Positions 11,333 through 24,756 of a stretch of 64,000 nucleotides of DNA are shown here, piece by piece (positions within the stretch are counted from its first letter, which is position 1; every line of letters begins with the position of its first letter). The DNA is from Chelonoidis abingdonii (taxonomy: Eukaryota; Chordata; Testudines; Testudinidae). The notes beneath the pieces are model-generated. The model saw nothing but the letters and a program-made list of their open reading frames with translations, did not search any database and was not told the origin of the DNA. Location: positions 30,709,993 through 30,773,992 of the forward strand of contig NC_133770.1 in the NCBI RefSeq assembly GCF_003597395.2. The letters are read 5' to 3'. The translations under genes were made by a program, and so were the position numbers.

Positions 11333-11977
11333 AAAATGCAAGTTCCTGGATTCATCTAAAATCGCTATCTTTGAACAAACTTTGATTTTTACTCTTTTTA
11401 CTAACTTATTTGAAACTGTACAGTCATTTTATGTAATTATAGTTCTGTCCATGGATTGTTCACAAATAAGTTACCTCTGCTGTTGCTTTGACTGTTGCTT
11501 ATTCATGGTGTGCGATTGGTAATCAGAATCACGTAGTATAGTTTCAGTTTTTTGATTGAAGGAGTGAAACTTTTATAGATAAGAAGAGAAAAAAATCAAA
11601 GATTTCAGGATGGCTGTGCAGACACATCCAGTATGAAACTTTGTCAAGCATGAATATCCGCACAAGTTTGTTCACGATACATGAATAAACAGGATCACAG
11701 ATACTTCCAAAATTAATTTGTAGTTTTTACTCCAGGGAAAGTTCTTTTACAGAACTTCCCCATAACTATCATTTTGTGTGTGGGAACACTCAAGTTCAGT
11801 ATCTTATTTTTTATTGCCATTTTATAATTCTTCCTTCAATTTCATTATTCACTGCGCTCTTTCTTTGCTGAATTAGTTTTCATGGGTCTGATCTCCATGA
11901 GCCCAGGATTTGGGTTCAAATGGGCTTCCATAATTCTTATTTTATTTATTGAATTTGTTTATTGGTTTTTCTCTAAC

Positions 11978-12154
11978 GCTCATCACTGTAGTGTCTGAGT
12001 ACCTCCCGAGCACTTATGCATGTAGCATTTCAGCACTCCTGTGAGATAGGAAAGTTTTATTTTACATGGCCCAAAGTCATATAGCTGAGGAAAGAATGTA
12101 GGTCTCCTAATTCCTAGTCAGATGCCTTAAGCATAAGACCATCTTTCCTCTCTA
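11978..12154 (-). mobile_element. MIR-like SINE relic
   Basis: Antisense MIR-type order: cgctcatcactgtagtgtct, then agcactcctgtgagatagg, then cccaaagtcatatagctgag, then gtaggtctcctaattcctag and finally agaccatctttcctct. A relative with the same distal sequence lies at 45903-46015. Confidence 0.65.
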
Positions 12155-15100
12155 AACAAGTTTACACTTGTTTCCTAGTGATAAACTGACTGTCAGAGTA
12201 TTTGAAAGGTCTATCATGGTTTGAAGCTATTAATTGAGATTCCAAAGTAAACCATGAGCTTTAATGTTCTCTCTCTGTTGGCAATGGCAATTGCCTTCTG
12301 AATTGTTAGGTACCATGAAACCCTGAGGGATCCAACATTATTTGGTCTTACTCCAGATGAAATTGAAAACCCCAGGCATTTTGAGACCTGGAACAGTTGC
12401 CAGTGAACTATGAACAATATTATTTTTTTGCTGTAACATCATTGACAAATGCTTACATTGTGACAAGGCCATGGTTCAAGGGGTGCTAGGGATGATATGG
12501 AATAAAACCCACGTGTGTGAGAGAGTTCTTCCAGTACGCCCAGACACTCAGCTGAGTCATTTTCATGGGGAGCAAATGGGAAAAATATTCTCCTTAAGCC
12601 TAGCATGCTGAAATGTTGGGCAAAGTTGTTGTTTTTTAATTTTATTTTTTTTAAAGGAAAAGCTAGTTATACTGTCAATAGGGTATCTACATGAGTGAGG
12701 AAAATGTCATTGATTTAATTTCCACCTCTTCTGCTTGCCAAAAAAGGACCTGATATCTGATTTTCCAGTCACCTGATCTGACTTATTTGTCATAAACTAT
12801 ATTATAATAGTCTTGATGCTAAAGATATTTACAAAGGAGGGCATTCCTGTCACTTGCATTAAACTTAGAGATAAGACAAATATATTTGCCAAGGCAAAAG
12901 TGTTTCTATGTCGGAATAATACCATTAGAGGGGAAGTGGAGGGGAGCAGGAGGGGAAAAAATATTTTGATCTTCAAAGTTTATTTTAGTTTGGTACATCT
13001 GTACAAATGCAAGTTACTTTTAAGTGTATTTGGCTGTAGTGTTAAACTCCCTGTCCACTGCCAAGGAAATTGCTGTTATAGCTTTCATCTGTGAAGGAAC
13101 TCAGAAGTGCCTTGTTTACATTGCTGCCATTTATAAAACATTTAAAGCAGCTATTCTGCTGAATAAACATTCAAGGGCCTGAAGGATAAGCATATCGCTT
13201 AAACTTCTTAAGACTAAACTTTCCAAACCATTTCCTGCCACAGGGACCTAGCAGTAAAATTGCAAACTCTGTGCTCCAAGATGAGATAGGCAGAATTAGA
13301 TTAAGCAGCTTACTGTTGACATGTCTATTGATCTGGGTTCAGTGCAGTTTCCTGTCTCTGCTAGCAGTCAGATTGCTGTATACAATAACATAGTGGCCTG
13401 GTTTATGTGAAATTGGGGACTCCAAGCATCAATTACTTCAGGAAGGCAGTGGCACTGGGAGATAAGGTTAAGCTGCTCACAGTGTTTAAGACTGCTGAAA
13501 CCCAAGCAACATATTTGCTGTCTAAATGGCTGCTTATAAATTTGAAAGTGTTCCATTTATACGTGAGGGTTTTTCTTCCAAAAGAGATCATCCTGTATTA
13601 TTCTTCACAGGAAGCAACGCAATGCAAATTATAAATACCCATTGTAGGTAGTCTTCCTCCTCTCTCCCTCCTCCCCCTCTTGTTAAAACCACCTGAACTT
13701 CACTTGAACATTTTATATAGAAATATATTTAACTCGGGGGACAAAGCATGGAATATTGTAGGAACTACCTATGGTAATCAAGCCAACAAGGTTATCATTA
13801 CAGATAGATAAATGGTCTCAAGAACTGCACAAAACAAAGAACCAATTTTTTCCTATGGTCCTGTGTTCAAATGATGCTGTTTGGGGGAATGAATCACTTA
13901 CTATATAATAGTTCCAAGAGGAAAGGAAAGTGGTACCCTTGAAATTGTTTTCTTCATAATCAATTCTTTTGTACCATGATACTCCCTTTTTATCTTTTCA
14001 CAAAGAATGTTAACAGAGTCAGTTGAAAGAAAACGGCTTTTTTTCACATTTTAGAGGAGCCTGGGGAGCGTTGTTGCAGCAGCCTTGTGTTGAGCCTGAA
14101 ACTTAACCCCACAGTATTTTTCAAAAGAAGTTCACACAGAAGAATTTTTCTCCAGGGGCAGTATCTTTTAAACTACTTTGCAGGTGGCTATCTCAGTGCC
14201 ATGCCACGCGCATTGCAGCCAAGTTGTCATTGTCTTAAATTCAACCTTCATAAGGAAATTCCCTGTTCTCATAGAAGTATTGCAGAGTGGAGTCAGTTCT
14301 TCTGGCATTCCAACGAGAGATCTGTGCTGTGAAACTGATGAAAGGAGATATTTTAATAGTGACATTTGAGTTCGTTTATCATGACATTTTAGGGGCTTCA
14401 CAGTACGTATTTTTATCTTTGAACAATCTCGCAGCAGTCTATAGCTGTGAAAAGGGATGGGGGGAACTCTCTCTTCACACAAAATGCAACACTATTGAAG
14501 TCCAAAATGATGCAGCATTTGACTGAGGAACAGAACCAGGGTCTATTGGATTTGCTTTAAATTTGAAATTAAAGTACATTGTATGTATTTATTTTATTTT
14601 ATAGTTTATCTTGTCGTAATTAGCATTAAAACTACACATCTAAACTGCTGCATACCTTGAGACTAACTGAATGTTAGCATACCATCATGGTGACTGAATG
14701 TGTTTAAAATATGTTTTAGCATTTTATTGGCATGGTTTTGAGTTTTATCTTTTAATGAGATGTTAATTGAGTTTACTGCTGGTTGTTATGTAAGGGGACT
14801 AGAATGCCAGTGGCAGATGGGTACCTAATAAACTCCATTATTAATAATAAATACAAGTACAGAAATGCAAAAGCTATGTTAGAATATTATTGGAAGGCTT
14901 AACCCACAAAGTCCATTGTCAGATAAGATTTCTTATTCCATCCTTGTCCTATTCTACTGTCCACGTACTGAGAACAGTGTGTGTGATGTTTATAGAGAAG
15001 TAGCAGTTGCTTAGACTGCAGTACTTGGACATGACAGGATTGTGGCATTTAGTGCTTTAAATCACATCCTTTTAGTCTGTTAACTCTTTTAATAAGTGTT

Positions 15101-16669
15101 TCAAACTGCCACCTTCCGCTCTCCCATTCTTTCCTGGCAGAATATCCTTCAGGCTTGCCAATTCTTAGGGACTTTTCTGACACCTTTACTGTCCTTCCTT
15201 CAGTGCGCAGTTAATAAGGGGACCAATCAGAATACAGGGATTAGCGTAGAGCAGAGTTAATCTTGTCTGTTCTGCAGTTAATTGTGTCTATTGTTATGAG
15301 GAAAATAAGCGCATAGTGCAGGAGCAATGTGTTCCAGATTACTTGTGAGGCTCAGCTAGTAATTTGATACACAATAATGTGTGCCCTGGAGTCACTTACA
15401 ATAATTAGGAAATAGTTCTAATAATTTTAGTCTTAAAGATACATAAAAATGATAGTTTTTAAGCAGATAATCTTCCATTATGAAAAGGGAAATTTATGGC
15501 AAATGAATGTCACCTAGAAGCAGGCAGTATTTTTGGACTGATAAAAAAGTATTAAATATGGCATGATTAAATCATATGCATATAATTACAAATAAATACC
15601 CTCTCACATATGTATACTTTAAGAAGGCACTAATAGGAAAGTGGCTTGGATCTAGTTAAAGCAATGTTTGAAGCCACAAAATAGAAATCAAATTGCTATC
15701 AATACAGCTTTAATTGTGATATAGTGACACTGCTTTTAAGTGGTTATGTTTGTTGAGGACAAATAAAAAGTAAATATAAATTAAAGGAATGTAAACACTA
15801 CTACATTGCTCAAAAATTGATTTTTATATGCTTAGCCATTTGCCAGTGCCAAATACACATTTAGCTCTGCTCTGTTTTCCAACCATGTCTGTATGAAAAC
15901 ATGGCATAATCCTGTCACCCTGCTGTGTCACAACCAGCAACAAAACGGTTAAATACAGTGGTCAAATAATGTATTAGCAAAGTAAGGGCCTGATCCTGCA
16001 AACACTCCCAAATGTGCACTGATGACTATTTGTATAATATTAGGAAGCTGTTAGTATCCCCAAAGGCCATTCCACGCTCATCTCATATTTTCTTCAAACA
16101 TAGCTATAACAATACCAGATCATGTCAGATCACACCATTTCCAGTTAAATACGTTCTCTGCATACCTGGAATGGTAATGATGTGATAAATGGCTTCCATA
16201 TGTTTCAGGACTTGATGCACTTTTCCTTTTCATACATGAGGCATCTCTATTGGTAGCATTTCTGGATAGTAAATACCCATTGACCAGTTCGAGGCATTGA
16301 GACATTATTTCCAGGTTTATATATTTTTTTTCCTTATTCATTGCAAAGGGATGAAATTACTTAAGCTCTTCCAGATGAGAAATTCACAAAAGGCATCATA
16401 TCTCCCAACAGTAAAAGAAATGACCTCAGTACACATTAAGTGCGGGGGGGGCGGGAGGGCTGTTGTCTGGCTTTTTGGAAATGATGTATGCCTTATTAAG
16501 GGCTACAGAACTGGGCTGGGAGAGGGAGGTGACTTTCTACTGCAGCTAGAAGTGAGGGGGACTATACAGGTCCATACCAGTGCAGGAAAAGCCCTCTTTT
16601 ACCTGGACCAGACAGAGCAGTGCCCACCCCCCCTCTCATGGAAATGGTGAAATATCACATTTTGTCAGG
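12155..16669. other. 4.5-kb repeat-poor stretch
   Basis: Apart from a short relic of a turtle palindrome at 15985-16036 (gggcctgatcctgcaaacac), I recognise no transposon, tandem repeat or exon. The open frames (for example about 14168-14482 on the minus strand, with overlapping plus frames) show no domain and overlap each other. Confidence 0.5.
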
Positions 16670-17215
16670 CTAGTTGCTCCTTTCTCAGGGGGGTGGGAAG
16701 GAACTTTTCCCACACTACCAGCTTGGCCGAGGTGAAGTGAGGTTTTTTTTCACCCTCCCTACAGTGGGTTAGGGAGAACTTACTTCAGGCAAACATTAAA
16801 CGGCAATTAGGCTATGATGTTATAACTCATTATGTAAATGTGGGGGGGGATGTCCAGTGCAAGTACTCAGTACGGAAGGGATAGAGGGATCAAGTAAAAT
16901 GGGTGGGTAAAAGATTTAAAGGAGATATTCCTAAAAGGAGTGGAAATGGAGGTTTCAGGGCTTCTGTGACTGGTATGGCAGGGAGCCAGCCCCTCTTTAT
17001 AGTCCCCCCTTAGCCCTCATTCAAGGGGTGGGGTGAGGTCTCAGCAGCAGATTGGCAGGATGGGTAAGGGGGACTGCTCTCAGAAGCTCCTGGGTATATA
17101 GTGAAGTGATTATGGAATTACCTACGCTGTACACTTTTATCTGCCAGGTACTCCTAGACATTTAAGAATAAAGTTGTGGCCTAATTAAACCCCATCCTGT
17201 GTTTCCTGTCCTTTT
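16670..17215 (+). repeat. Possible interspersed repeat of unknown class
   Basis: The segment gggtgggaaggaacttttcc followed by a T-run and caccctccctacag, and later an aataaagttgtggcctaatt stretch, resembles a recurrent turtle repeat I remember only in outline. No terminal repeats or TSD were found. Low confidence. Confidence 0.25.
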
Positions 17216-17220
17216 TCCAG

Positions 17221-17391
17221 CATAGCCGGACAATGTACTGCAAGGAAGTAAATACCACCCTGGTAAACTTCTGGATCTCATCAAATGGCTCATTCTATAA
17301 TGCAGCTACAGTTTATGTGGACACTTCCCATATGGAATGCAAAAACACTCCTATGGGTTGTTTACATTTCTGCCGTATTGGTGATATTTGA
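17221..17391 (+). other. Weak exon candidate after a splice-acceptor-like tract
   Basis: A pyrimidine-rich run ending ctttttccag (to 17220) is followed by 56 sense codons and a TGA at 17389-17391. The translation begins HSRTMYCKEVNTTLVNFW, has four cysteines and two possible N-glycosylation sites (NTT, NGS), and is less low-complexity than other frames nearby. There is no recognisable domain, no partner exon was found, and a 56-codon frame is easily expected by chance. It is recorded as a candidate only. Confidence 0.12.
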
Positions 17392-18751
17392 GCATAGCTG
17401 ACAAATGGAAATAAAAATTTAGTTTTTCCTCTTAAATATCCCTTTTATGTTTCTGTATAGAGTTTTTCTGTTTTACATGAGATATGAATAACTTCAGTAC
17501 TTATTTTTGTAGTCTTGTGTATTACCATGATCATTCTCAAAATATTCTGCCGATATTTAACTCTGTATATTTGATTATTTTCCCGTTCAGTAGTGAATTA
17601 TTTTGCCAAGGAAGGTTTTAACTATGTTAGGAATATAATGGCATATCTGGAAGAACACCAAAAAGTACTTCCATTGGTGCTAGGTTTGCACATGAAACTC
17701 TTGATAATTTAGACATTGATAAATTCACTTCATTGTCAATGAAGGATTGATTACATGGTCACAGATGGAATTTGTACTCCCAGTATTTATAGCCACGGTT
17801 TTACTGCACAATTGCCACAGAACAGTAGCATTAAAGAAGACCATAACATATTCCAGCTGCTGTCCTTTGTTTCCACAGTTCCTCTCCTTTACACAATGTG
17901 ACCTTTCACATCATTTCTTTGTAACATGATAAAGTGGAGAGGAATTAAAAAAGGGGGTTGTATTTACCAATTAACTGACCAATATTTTGTTTTAAAGTTG
18001 TTGCTTTTTAAATCCCACTTTGTAAAAAGTACAATTCCTTTATCTTAAAATTTCTAAGACAGCTGAATGCATCACAAGTGCCATTTAAAACTGCAGTTTC
18101 AGATTTTGGTTGCCATTTTGCTGAACCATTGGTTAAAGAGTCTCATTAAATCTCTGTAATTTTATCTCTATTGTTTTCAGGTAATCTTAATTTATGTATC
18201 ATCCTTACTGTGTAGGACTTTATTTCCTTTTAAATACACTTGGTTTAGCACTTTCACTTTAGAGCATGACTCATTTATTACTTGCTTATTATAGTATAAA
18301 CAGTGAAGTTCAAAAAGCATAATCTAACCAGGAAAAAAGTGAAAATCTTGTGTATGTATATTTGTATTATTTGATTAATACGGTTCTATTTACAAATAAA
18401 TGAGTGTCTGAGCGTGGACAAAGTCATCAGTAAAGAGCAGAAGTCATTAGTATTAACAAAGGTAAATAAAAGCAATCTTTGCAGATTTGGCATGTAACTT
18501 TATGGTGGGTCGGAGAACATTAGATCTAGTGAGAATGATTCTAGTGAACTGTTTACATTCATTTCTCTTCCAGTACGTTAACAAACTATATTGTCCTTTT
18601 CAAAGTACCAGTAATACTTTTTGTTTTTAGAAGCTGAGCAAGTTTCATTCAGAGAAAATGAAGCAGGTTTTTTTTAAAGTAAAATTTCTGGTTCCCCACA
18701 TCTTCATAAGAAAGATCCACTATTGTAAAATACGTACAAAAGTCGATGTGC
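17392..18751. other. Unannotated AT-rich stretch
   Basis: Nothing recognised. Confidence 0.4.
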
Positions 18752-19111
18752 TACATATGCAGGGCCGGCGCTTCCATTAGGCGACCCTAGGCAGTCGCCT
18801 AGGGCGCCAGGATTTGGGGGGACGGCATTTTGTGTGGTCCCCATGGGGCGCACGGGAGCTTCCGGTTCCGCTCCCATTGCGCCGCTGAAGAAGGACCTTC
18901 TACTGACGTGCCACGGAAAACAGTGGCAGGCAATTGAGCAGCTCAATGACTGCAGCTGTCACCTGCGGCATTTCGGCGGAGAGTCCTTCTTCGGCTGCAC
19001 GATGGAAGCGGAACTGGAAGCTCCCACATGCCCCATGGGGAGCGCACAAAATGCCACCCCCCGAATTCTGCCTAGGGTGCCAGAAAGTCTGGCGCTGCTC
19101 CTGTACATATG
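18752..19111 (+). mobile_element. hAT MITE, copy A of a two-copy family
   Basis: The element is 18760-19103 (344 bp). It starts CAGGGCCGGCGCTTCC and ends ggcgctgctcctg; the TIRs match imperfectly (CAGG...GC.GCGC). The 8-bp TSD tacatatg is perfect at 18752-18759 and 19104-19111. The interior is GC-rich and has no transposase. Copy B at 31106-31431 has the same orientation and order of internal motifs (gaagaaggaccttc, acagtggcaggcaattgagc). Confidence 0.95.
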
Positions 19112-20119
19112 CCATTGATTTTAAAGTAAGGACTTATCAATAAAATAAACGAGCTCTACTTATTAACTGATACACACAGCCTTATATTTTTACTTTGTTT
19201 TTGTTACTTTGGTGGGCTAATGTTTGAAATTTTTGATAAGTACAAGTCTTTTAAATATAACAAGTTGTTATGCCTAGTTTTTGGCTCAAAAGGTGAACAA
19301 ATGCATTTATTTCTTTATTTTCCTTTTTTATTTTAGGATAATGAAAAATAAAAGGAAGTATTTCACATCTTTATGCAAAGCTGAGTTTGAACTTAACCAA
19401 TTCTTGGATAGGAAGAGTTATGTTTTAAATATTATTGAAATATTATCCATGATTATGCACTATGCTATGCCCTGTAACACACCATCAGATATTGGGTAGA
19501 CAGTTGTTCCCAATGTGTCAGATTTCTCCATGCACAATTGGAAAGGCTATTAGCCAGTTACTGCAGGGCACTGTTTTCACTTTTTCCTCTGTCTTGGCTT
19601 GTTTATGTTAAATTAGACTGCAGGAGGTCTGTTACATCTCTCTGGCAGTTAGTGCAAGGCGTGCTATTGCAAATGCTAGCTTGATACTTATTGTATCTTA
19701 GGCACAAATGTTTACATAGTTAAAATAAAAATAAACCCTGACAGGCAGAATCTTTACTAATCTAAAATTCTTCCTACTCTTATAATTGTAGAACATAATA
19801 TCTCGGTAATGGTGTGATCGTAGTGACACACTAACATGGTCCTAAGTTCAAATACTGCAGTAGCTGAGGAACCTAGACATATTCCAATTGCTGGCATGAC
19901 ATTTGAAGTATTTGCTCGACTGCTGGATGTAAAATATTAATCTGAAACACCTTCTGTTTTTGCTAATGTCTGTTCAAATGGAAGCTAACGATCCTATGGC
20001 AGTGTTCCAGAGGATAGGATAATAGACAGAGTCTAGACAATATTTTACTCGGGTACTAAGATTCAATATATTAGTAATAATCATCTCTCTCTAGAGTAAT
20101 ACATCTAAATGCTACATGT
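19112..20119. other. Unannotated AT-rich stretch
   Basis: Nothing recognised. Confidence 0.4.
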
Positions 20120-20212
20120 ATGTATTTAAATATTATAGTTGTTCTGCGTGGTGCATACAGTGCCAAGCACACTGTTGGTACTCAGCAAATGACCAGCAAT
20201 AAAAAGTGATGA
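20120..20212 (+). mobile_element. Possible L2-type 3' end relic
   Basis: The phrases acagtgccaagcacactg and ggtactcagcaaatga follow the 3' tail of L2/MIR-type elements. It is short, isolated and diverged. Confidence 0.3.
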
Positions 20213-20747
20213 GGAGATTTAAGATTACATTATAATTCTGTACAAGTGTAAAAATAAATGAAATACATGAGATTTAGAAACCCATGAGACATATATAATT
20301 GGCCATAGTCACAAATGCAAACTGTTCACAGATGTGTACAAACTGAATCACTGAGTTGTAATTTTTTTTTGTTTTGTTTTGTTTTCCCATGACTTAAGGT
20401 TAAAGCATTTTTAAAAAAAGTTACAGTTCTGTTCGTTTGTTTGGTTTGCACTGTACAGATTTGTAGATGGACTACAGATAAGCCAAATGCGACAAATGAA
20501 ATTACTACCATGAAACAAGAGAGTTGAGCTAATCAAATTGCTTTCTGGTATTTTAGGTCTCTGTGTTCTCCTTGACATATCTAATGGTTTGGTCTGGAAA
20601 GAAATCCCCCACATTGTCTGTCCTTGCAAGAGGAGACTAAAAAGGGGTGTGGAACCAGTAGCCTGGGTGAAATTCACTCATGTGTAGAGGGCTATCAGCA
20701 GTTGTAATACACATGTGAGTTTCCATGTGTAATTCACATGTGAGTTC

Positions 20748-21420
20748 TCAAAATAAGAATTTATTGAGACTTCGTGGTGGCCAAGGCGTGCGTTTGGTAC
20801 ATTCGCGTGAGGAGCTAAAACCAGATATGACCTGCTGAATGTGTGGAGCTTGATGATGCATGGGATAAACTGGACAAATAAATCTCTGGATAACACCACA
20901 TAGCATCTGCCCTTGAAGCATAACCCTCAAGCCAAGCTGCAGTGTTGGCAGTACCTGTGTTGCCATTAGCTCCCGCACAATGGCGAAACACATGTGCTCC
21001 TTCAGCTGTGTGTGGAAGCCATGGGAGCCTGCTGCATAGAGTAACTTCTTCCTAGCTCCTCTCTTTCTGTGCCAGATCATACTCCAAGTTCTCATGGAGT
21101 TTCACTTGCCTGTTGTTGGCACAGAGTAGTTGACAGCTGCTGTGTAGTGGTGGTTGAAATGTACTCTGAGCAACATTTTTCTTCCCTGCAGCCCCCTATA
21201 ACTTTTGATTCATGTGATTTTGCTTCCTTTAACACTGTGCAAAGAAGAGTAATGGGAGCTTTACTGATGAGGAATTTGCTTTGGTGCATTGGAAAGTTTT
21301 CCCCTTGTCATAATAGGGTTCAGGAATCTTGTGGATTTATTGTTAAACCCAAAAGCCAGTTGGTTATCTGGTATTTTGGAATATTTATTGTATTTGGAGA
21401 AATAAATAAAACATTATAAA
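20748..21420. other. Unidentified locus with overlapping frames and poly(A)-like end
   Basis: There is a 115-codon minus frame (21095-20748) and a 116-codon plus frame (21069-21419). Neither shows a domain I recognise. The plus-strand side ends in gagaaataaataaaacatta (two overlapping AATAAA hexamers) followed by an A-rich run to about 21440, which could be the 3' end of an old processed copy or an unrecognised transposon. The sequence is less AT-rich than its surroundings. Coding status is unsupported. Confidence 0.2.
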
Positions 21421-22207
21421 TATAAGCAAAAAAACAACAACAAAATGGTACCAATACTAATATTTGAATCTGAAACTGCTATTATAAGACTGGCCAGGCA
21501 AGTGTTGCAGAACTCACTTGGTTCCCAACTCCGGGTACCAATGACTTCAGTAACAAATATTCTCAGATCTGAAATACAAACTGTATGTAAATCAGGTTTG
21601 TTTCCATTGTAAGTAAATAGCACAGTTAATTGATTTCACTAGGCCCTTAGGCGGCTGTTGACAAAGCATGCTGAGGATGCAAAGGTATATGGTGAGTGGT
21701 TGTTGGGGTATTTTTCTGTTTTTTGTTTTTTTTTCTCCTGAACTGCTTGTCCCTAGATTCAAGTTACTCTTAACATTTGCTGTAATGATGCAGGTACAGT
21801 AGTTCTGCTTAATTATCGCTTGCTGTCTCAAACAATCTTTCCCTTGAGTCTTTGAAAGTTTTACTGCAGCTCTAATACAATTATGAAAATTAATGGTCTT
21901 GCACTGTTGTTGAATTTACAAGAGTAAGTGAGAAAAATGTATATTCTCCATATTCTTCCATTTCAACCATGTTAAAAAATATATAGTGTGGAAGACTGAG
22001 AATTTGAAGGGCCAAAAGTCTTAATGTTCTTGGCAAGTCAGATGCACTGAAGGCAGCAAGCTATTACAAATCTGAATTAAAATAAGAGCAAAATATATTT
22101 CTTTAATGCACAGGCTCTGAATTAATTTTACATAAAAGCCAGAAAACTCTGGCCATGGTACAGTAAAGAAAGACCTACGTGTATGTTTATCTTTGTGCTC
22201 TGTGAGC

Positions 22208-22318
22208 AGAGCCATTGAAGTCAGTGGGACTGTTCGCTATGCATGAAGAACCATTATTTCAGAGGGACTACTCACATTTCAGAAAGATAAACACATGCAT
22301 AAGTCATTGCAGGATGCT
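22208..22318. repeat. Decayed half of a turtle palindromic repeat
   Basis: gccattgaagtcagtgggac, then gggactactcacattt, then acacatgcataagtcattgc and aggatgct give the order of a common palindrome whose halves read 'gactactcacatgcttaa...tttgcaggatc'. Similar relics lie at 15985-16036 and 24598-24756. Confidence 0.45.
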
Positions 22319-23424
22319 GACAACGCAGGCTTTATTTGTGCAGTTGCTGGGATGGGAAAGAAATATACCACGGGCAAAAACCAGGAAATGCACACTTTAG
22401 TTCCTATCGCCTTGGCATGATATGATTTTGATGGATTATCTTCAAGGGAGTATACTGGAAACAAGTATCTAGTACCTAAGCAGATGAAAAAGTACTTTTG
22501 GCTAAGACAAAACAGAACTTGCCAGAGTGTTTCCATTTTAAAGCTTAGCTCAGGGAACCTCAGTTGTGGGACACCAAGAGCCTTCCCAACAATTTACCTG
22601 CCAAGCATGCACCTACTTTGCATACAAGTTCACATAGTGTTTAATTCACAAAATAAATCCACACAACTGTTTCAACCATTATCTTTATAGCCAAATACTA
22701 CTTACGTTATGAGTTCCCCAACAATCAAAACTTATACCTGATTAGCTGTATCTTCACACAGCAGTTACAAGGGGAAAGGGTGACCATGGGCTGCATTTAA
22801 GACTAGATTCTGCTGTTTTTATTCATATATGTAGTTCCGCTGAATTCCCTTAGGCACGAAGGCATCCCAGACAACAACTATTGAGTAATAAACAGCAAAA
22901 ATATAGTGAAGTGGAGACAAATTGTCTTCCATGTTGTTTTTTTTTAAATCATCATTGTGGCAGATTGTAGGAAATGTTAGTGCTTATTTTAGCAAAATAC
23001 ACCTACAACTGTTTCCTGGAGACCACTTTTGCAGTTCACAATTTTTTAATTTATTTGCTTAGAAAGCTCAACTCTAGCATAGCATCTGTTCTGGTGTTTC
23101 TAATGAGTTCCTGGTTTGACATCTGGATTATTGAGGCATGAGAAGTAATAGAAAACATTCTGAAAGTCAATTTCTGTAATCAGTCCATATTCAGAAAACA
23201 CTTTTGCATATAATGGCCACTTTGAATTTGAATCCATTGCTGGATTTAATTCATAATTGAATCCAGGGTTCTCCTGCTTTACTAGTTTGCTCAAACTACT
23301 CATAGATAGTTGTAGCCCAAATTTGACTAACTCAAACTACTCCTCACTAATTATACCCCAAAATTGACCTAAATCATTAAAGTCCTGACAGTGAAACTCC
23401 CCTGGGTTTGTAGTTTACTACTTT
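22319..23424. other. Unannotated AT-rich stretch
   Basis: Nothing recognised. Confidence 0.4.
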
Positions 23425-23772
23425 TACAGTAGAACCTCAGAGTTATGAACACCTCGGGAATGGAGGTTGTTCGTAACTCTGAAATGTTTGTAACTCTGAA
23501 CAAAACCATATGGTTGTTCTTTCAAAAGTTTACAACAGAACATTGATTTAATACAGCTTTGAAACTTTACTATGCAGAAGAAAAATGCTGCTTTCCCTGT
23601 ATTTTTTTAGTAATTTGTTTTACACAGTACTATATTGTATTTGCTTTTTGCTGGGGGTGGGGGGGTGTGTCTCTGCTGCTGCCTGATTGTGTACTTCCAA
23701 TTCCAAATGAGGTGTGTGGGTGATTGATCAATTCCAGCAACTCTGTGTTGGTAACTTTGAGGTTCTACTGTA
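23425..23772. mobile_element. Tc1/mariner-pogo-like element, copy 1, TA target
   Basis: The element is 23427-23770 (344 bp). Ends are CAGTAGAACCTCAGAGTTA and a right end whose reverse complement is CAGTAGAACCTCAAAGTTA, each flanked by TA. The TA duplication and CAGT start fit the pogo/Tigger branch of Tc1/mariner. It has no transposase. Subterminal direct motifs 'gtaactctgaa' recur at 23472-23500. It shares its whole layout with copy 2 at 44971-45265. Confidence 0.9.
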
Positions 23773-24044
23773 AATGGAAAACAATCTACAACTTTATTAC
23801 AACGAAATCAACAAAATAATCTAAAAGGATAATCTAGGGCAAGTAGTTTTGGAGTTTTGAAGTGGTGCAAAGAAGTAAATGTGGGGGATTAAATAAAAGC
23901 CACATGGGCTCTCAAAAAGGAGACAGTGAAAGCAATCTCAATTTGGAGGACTGGTGGTTGGGTGCATTATGAAAACAGCAAAATAAAGGTAAAGATAATG
24001 GCATGATAGATAGTCCTAAATATTACTCTGCTTGAGATAATAAC

Positions 24045-24463
24045 TAGAACTGGGCAAATATCTTTCAAGGCACCAACACTATTCACCATCAAATGAATTT
24101 GGCAAATACTTTTGGATGAAAAAAAGATTTTTTTTCCCGTAAAAAGTCAACACAGTTCATTTTGACCATTTCATAATGAAACATTTCGACTTTCATTTTG
24201 AAACTGTTTTAATTTAAATTAAACTGTATTATTTAAAAGTTGAAAAAACACCCAAAAACTAAACAATGAACAAAATTGTTACTTTTATTTTTTTTAATTT
24301 CATGTGTTTTTAGAGCTGAAATAAATGTTTGGTTTATGTATTTGTTTTTCATTTCATGAAGGGGAAAATATTAGTTTAATTCAAAATGAGCCTTCACTCA
24401 CAGCCTCGCTCCCCGGTTCAGCCTCCAAATCAAAATCTCTGTTATTTGGTCAGTTCTAATCAT
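24045..24463. repeat. AT-rich fold-back element
   Basis: Left end ctagaactgggcaaata is nearly complementary to right end tatttggtcagttcta. The interior is rich in caaaatgaaa-type runs on both strands. A TSD is not certain. A larger relative of similar composition is at about 55379-55977. Confidence 0.5.
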
Positions 24464-24597
24464 AATACATTTGCCAAGAGGATAAAAATCTAAACTAAAG
24501 AGAGGGCGACTAGCGCTAAAAGATATTTGATACAATTTATTTGAGTATACTTATTTTCATGTATGGAATAATCCTACAAAAGTCTGTCAAGGAAACA

Positions 24598-24756
24598 ATG
24601 GCCATGATCTGAAAACATTGAAATATATATTTAATTTACACCTATGAGTAGTCCTTGATAGAATGGAATTACTCATTAGAACTGAGAACTCTTTTCATAC
24701 TCATTGACATCGAGCCTGCAAACATGCACATGCTCAATTTTTTCAGGATTGGGGCT
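24598..24756. repeat. Decayed palindromic repeat
   Basis: ggccatgatctgaaaacatt ... cctatgagtagtccttgata on the left answers gaattactcatta and cctgcaaacatgcacatgct ... caggattggggc on the right, giving the order of the same palindromic family seen at 22208-22318. Confidence 0.45.
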
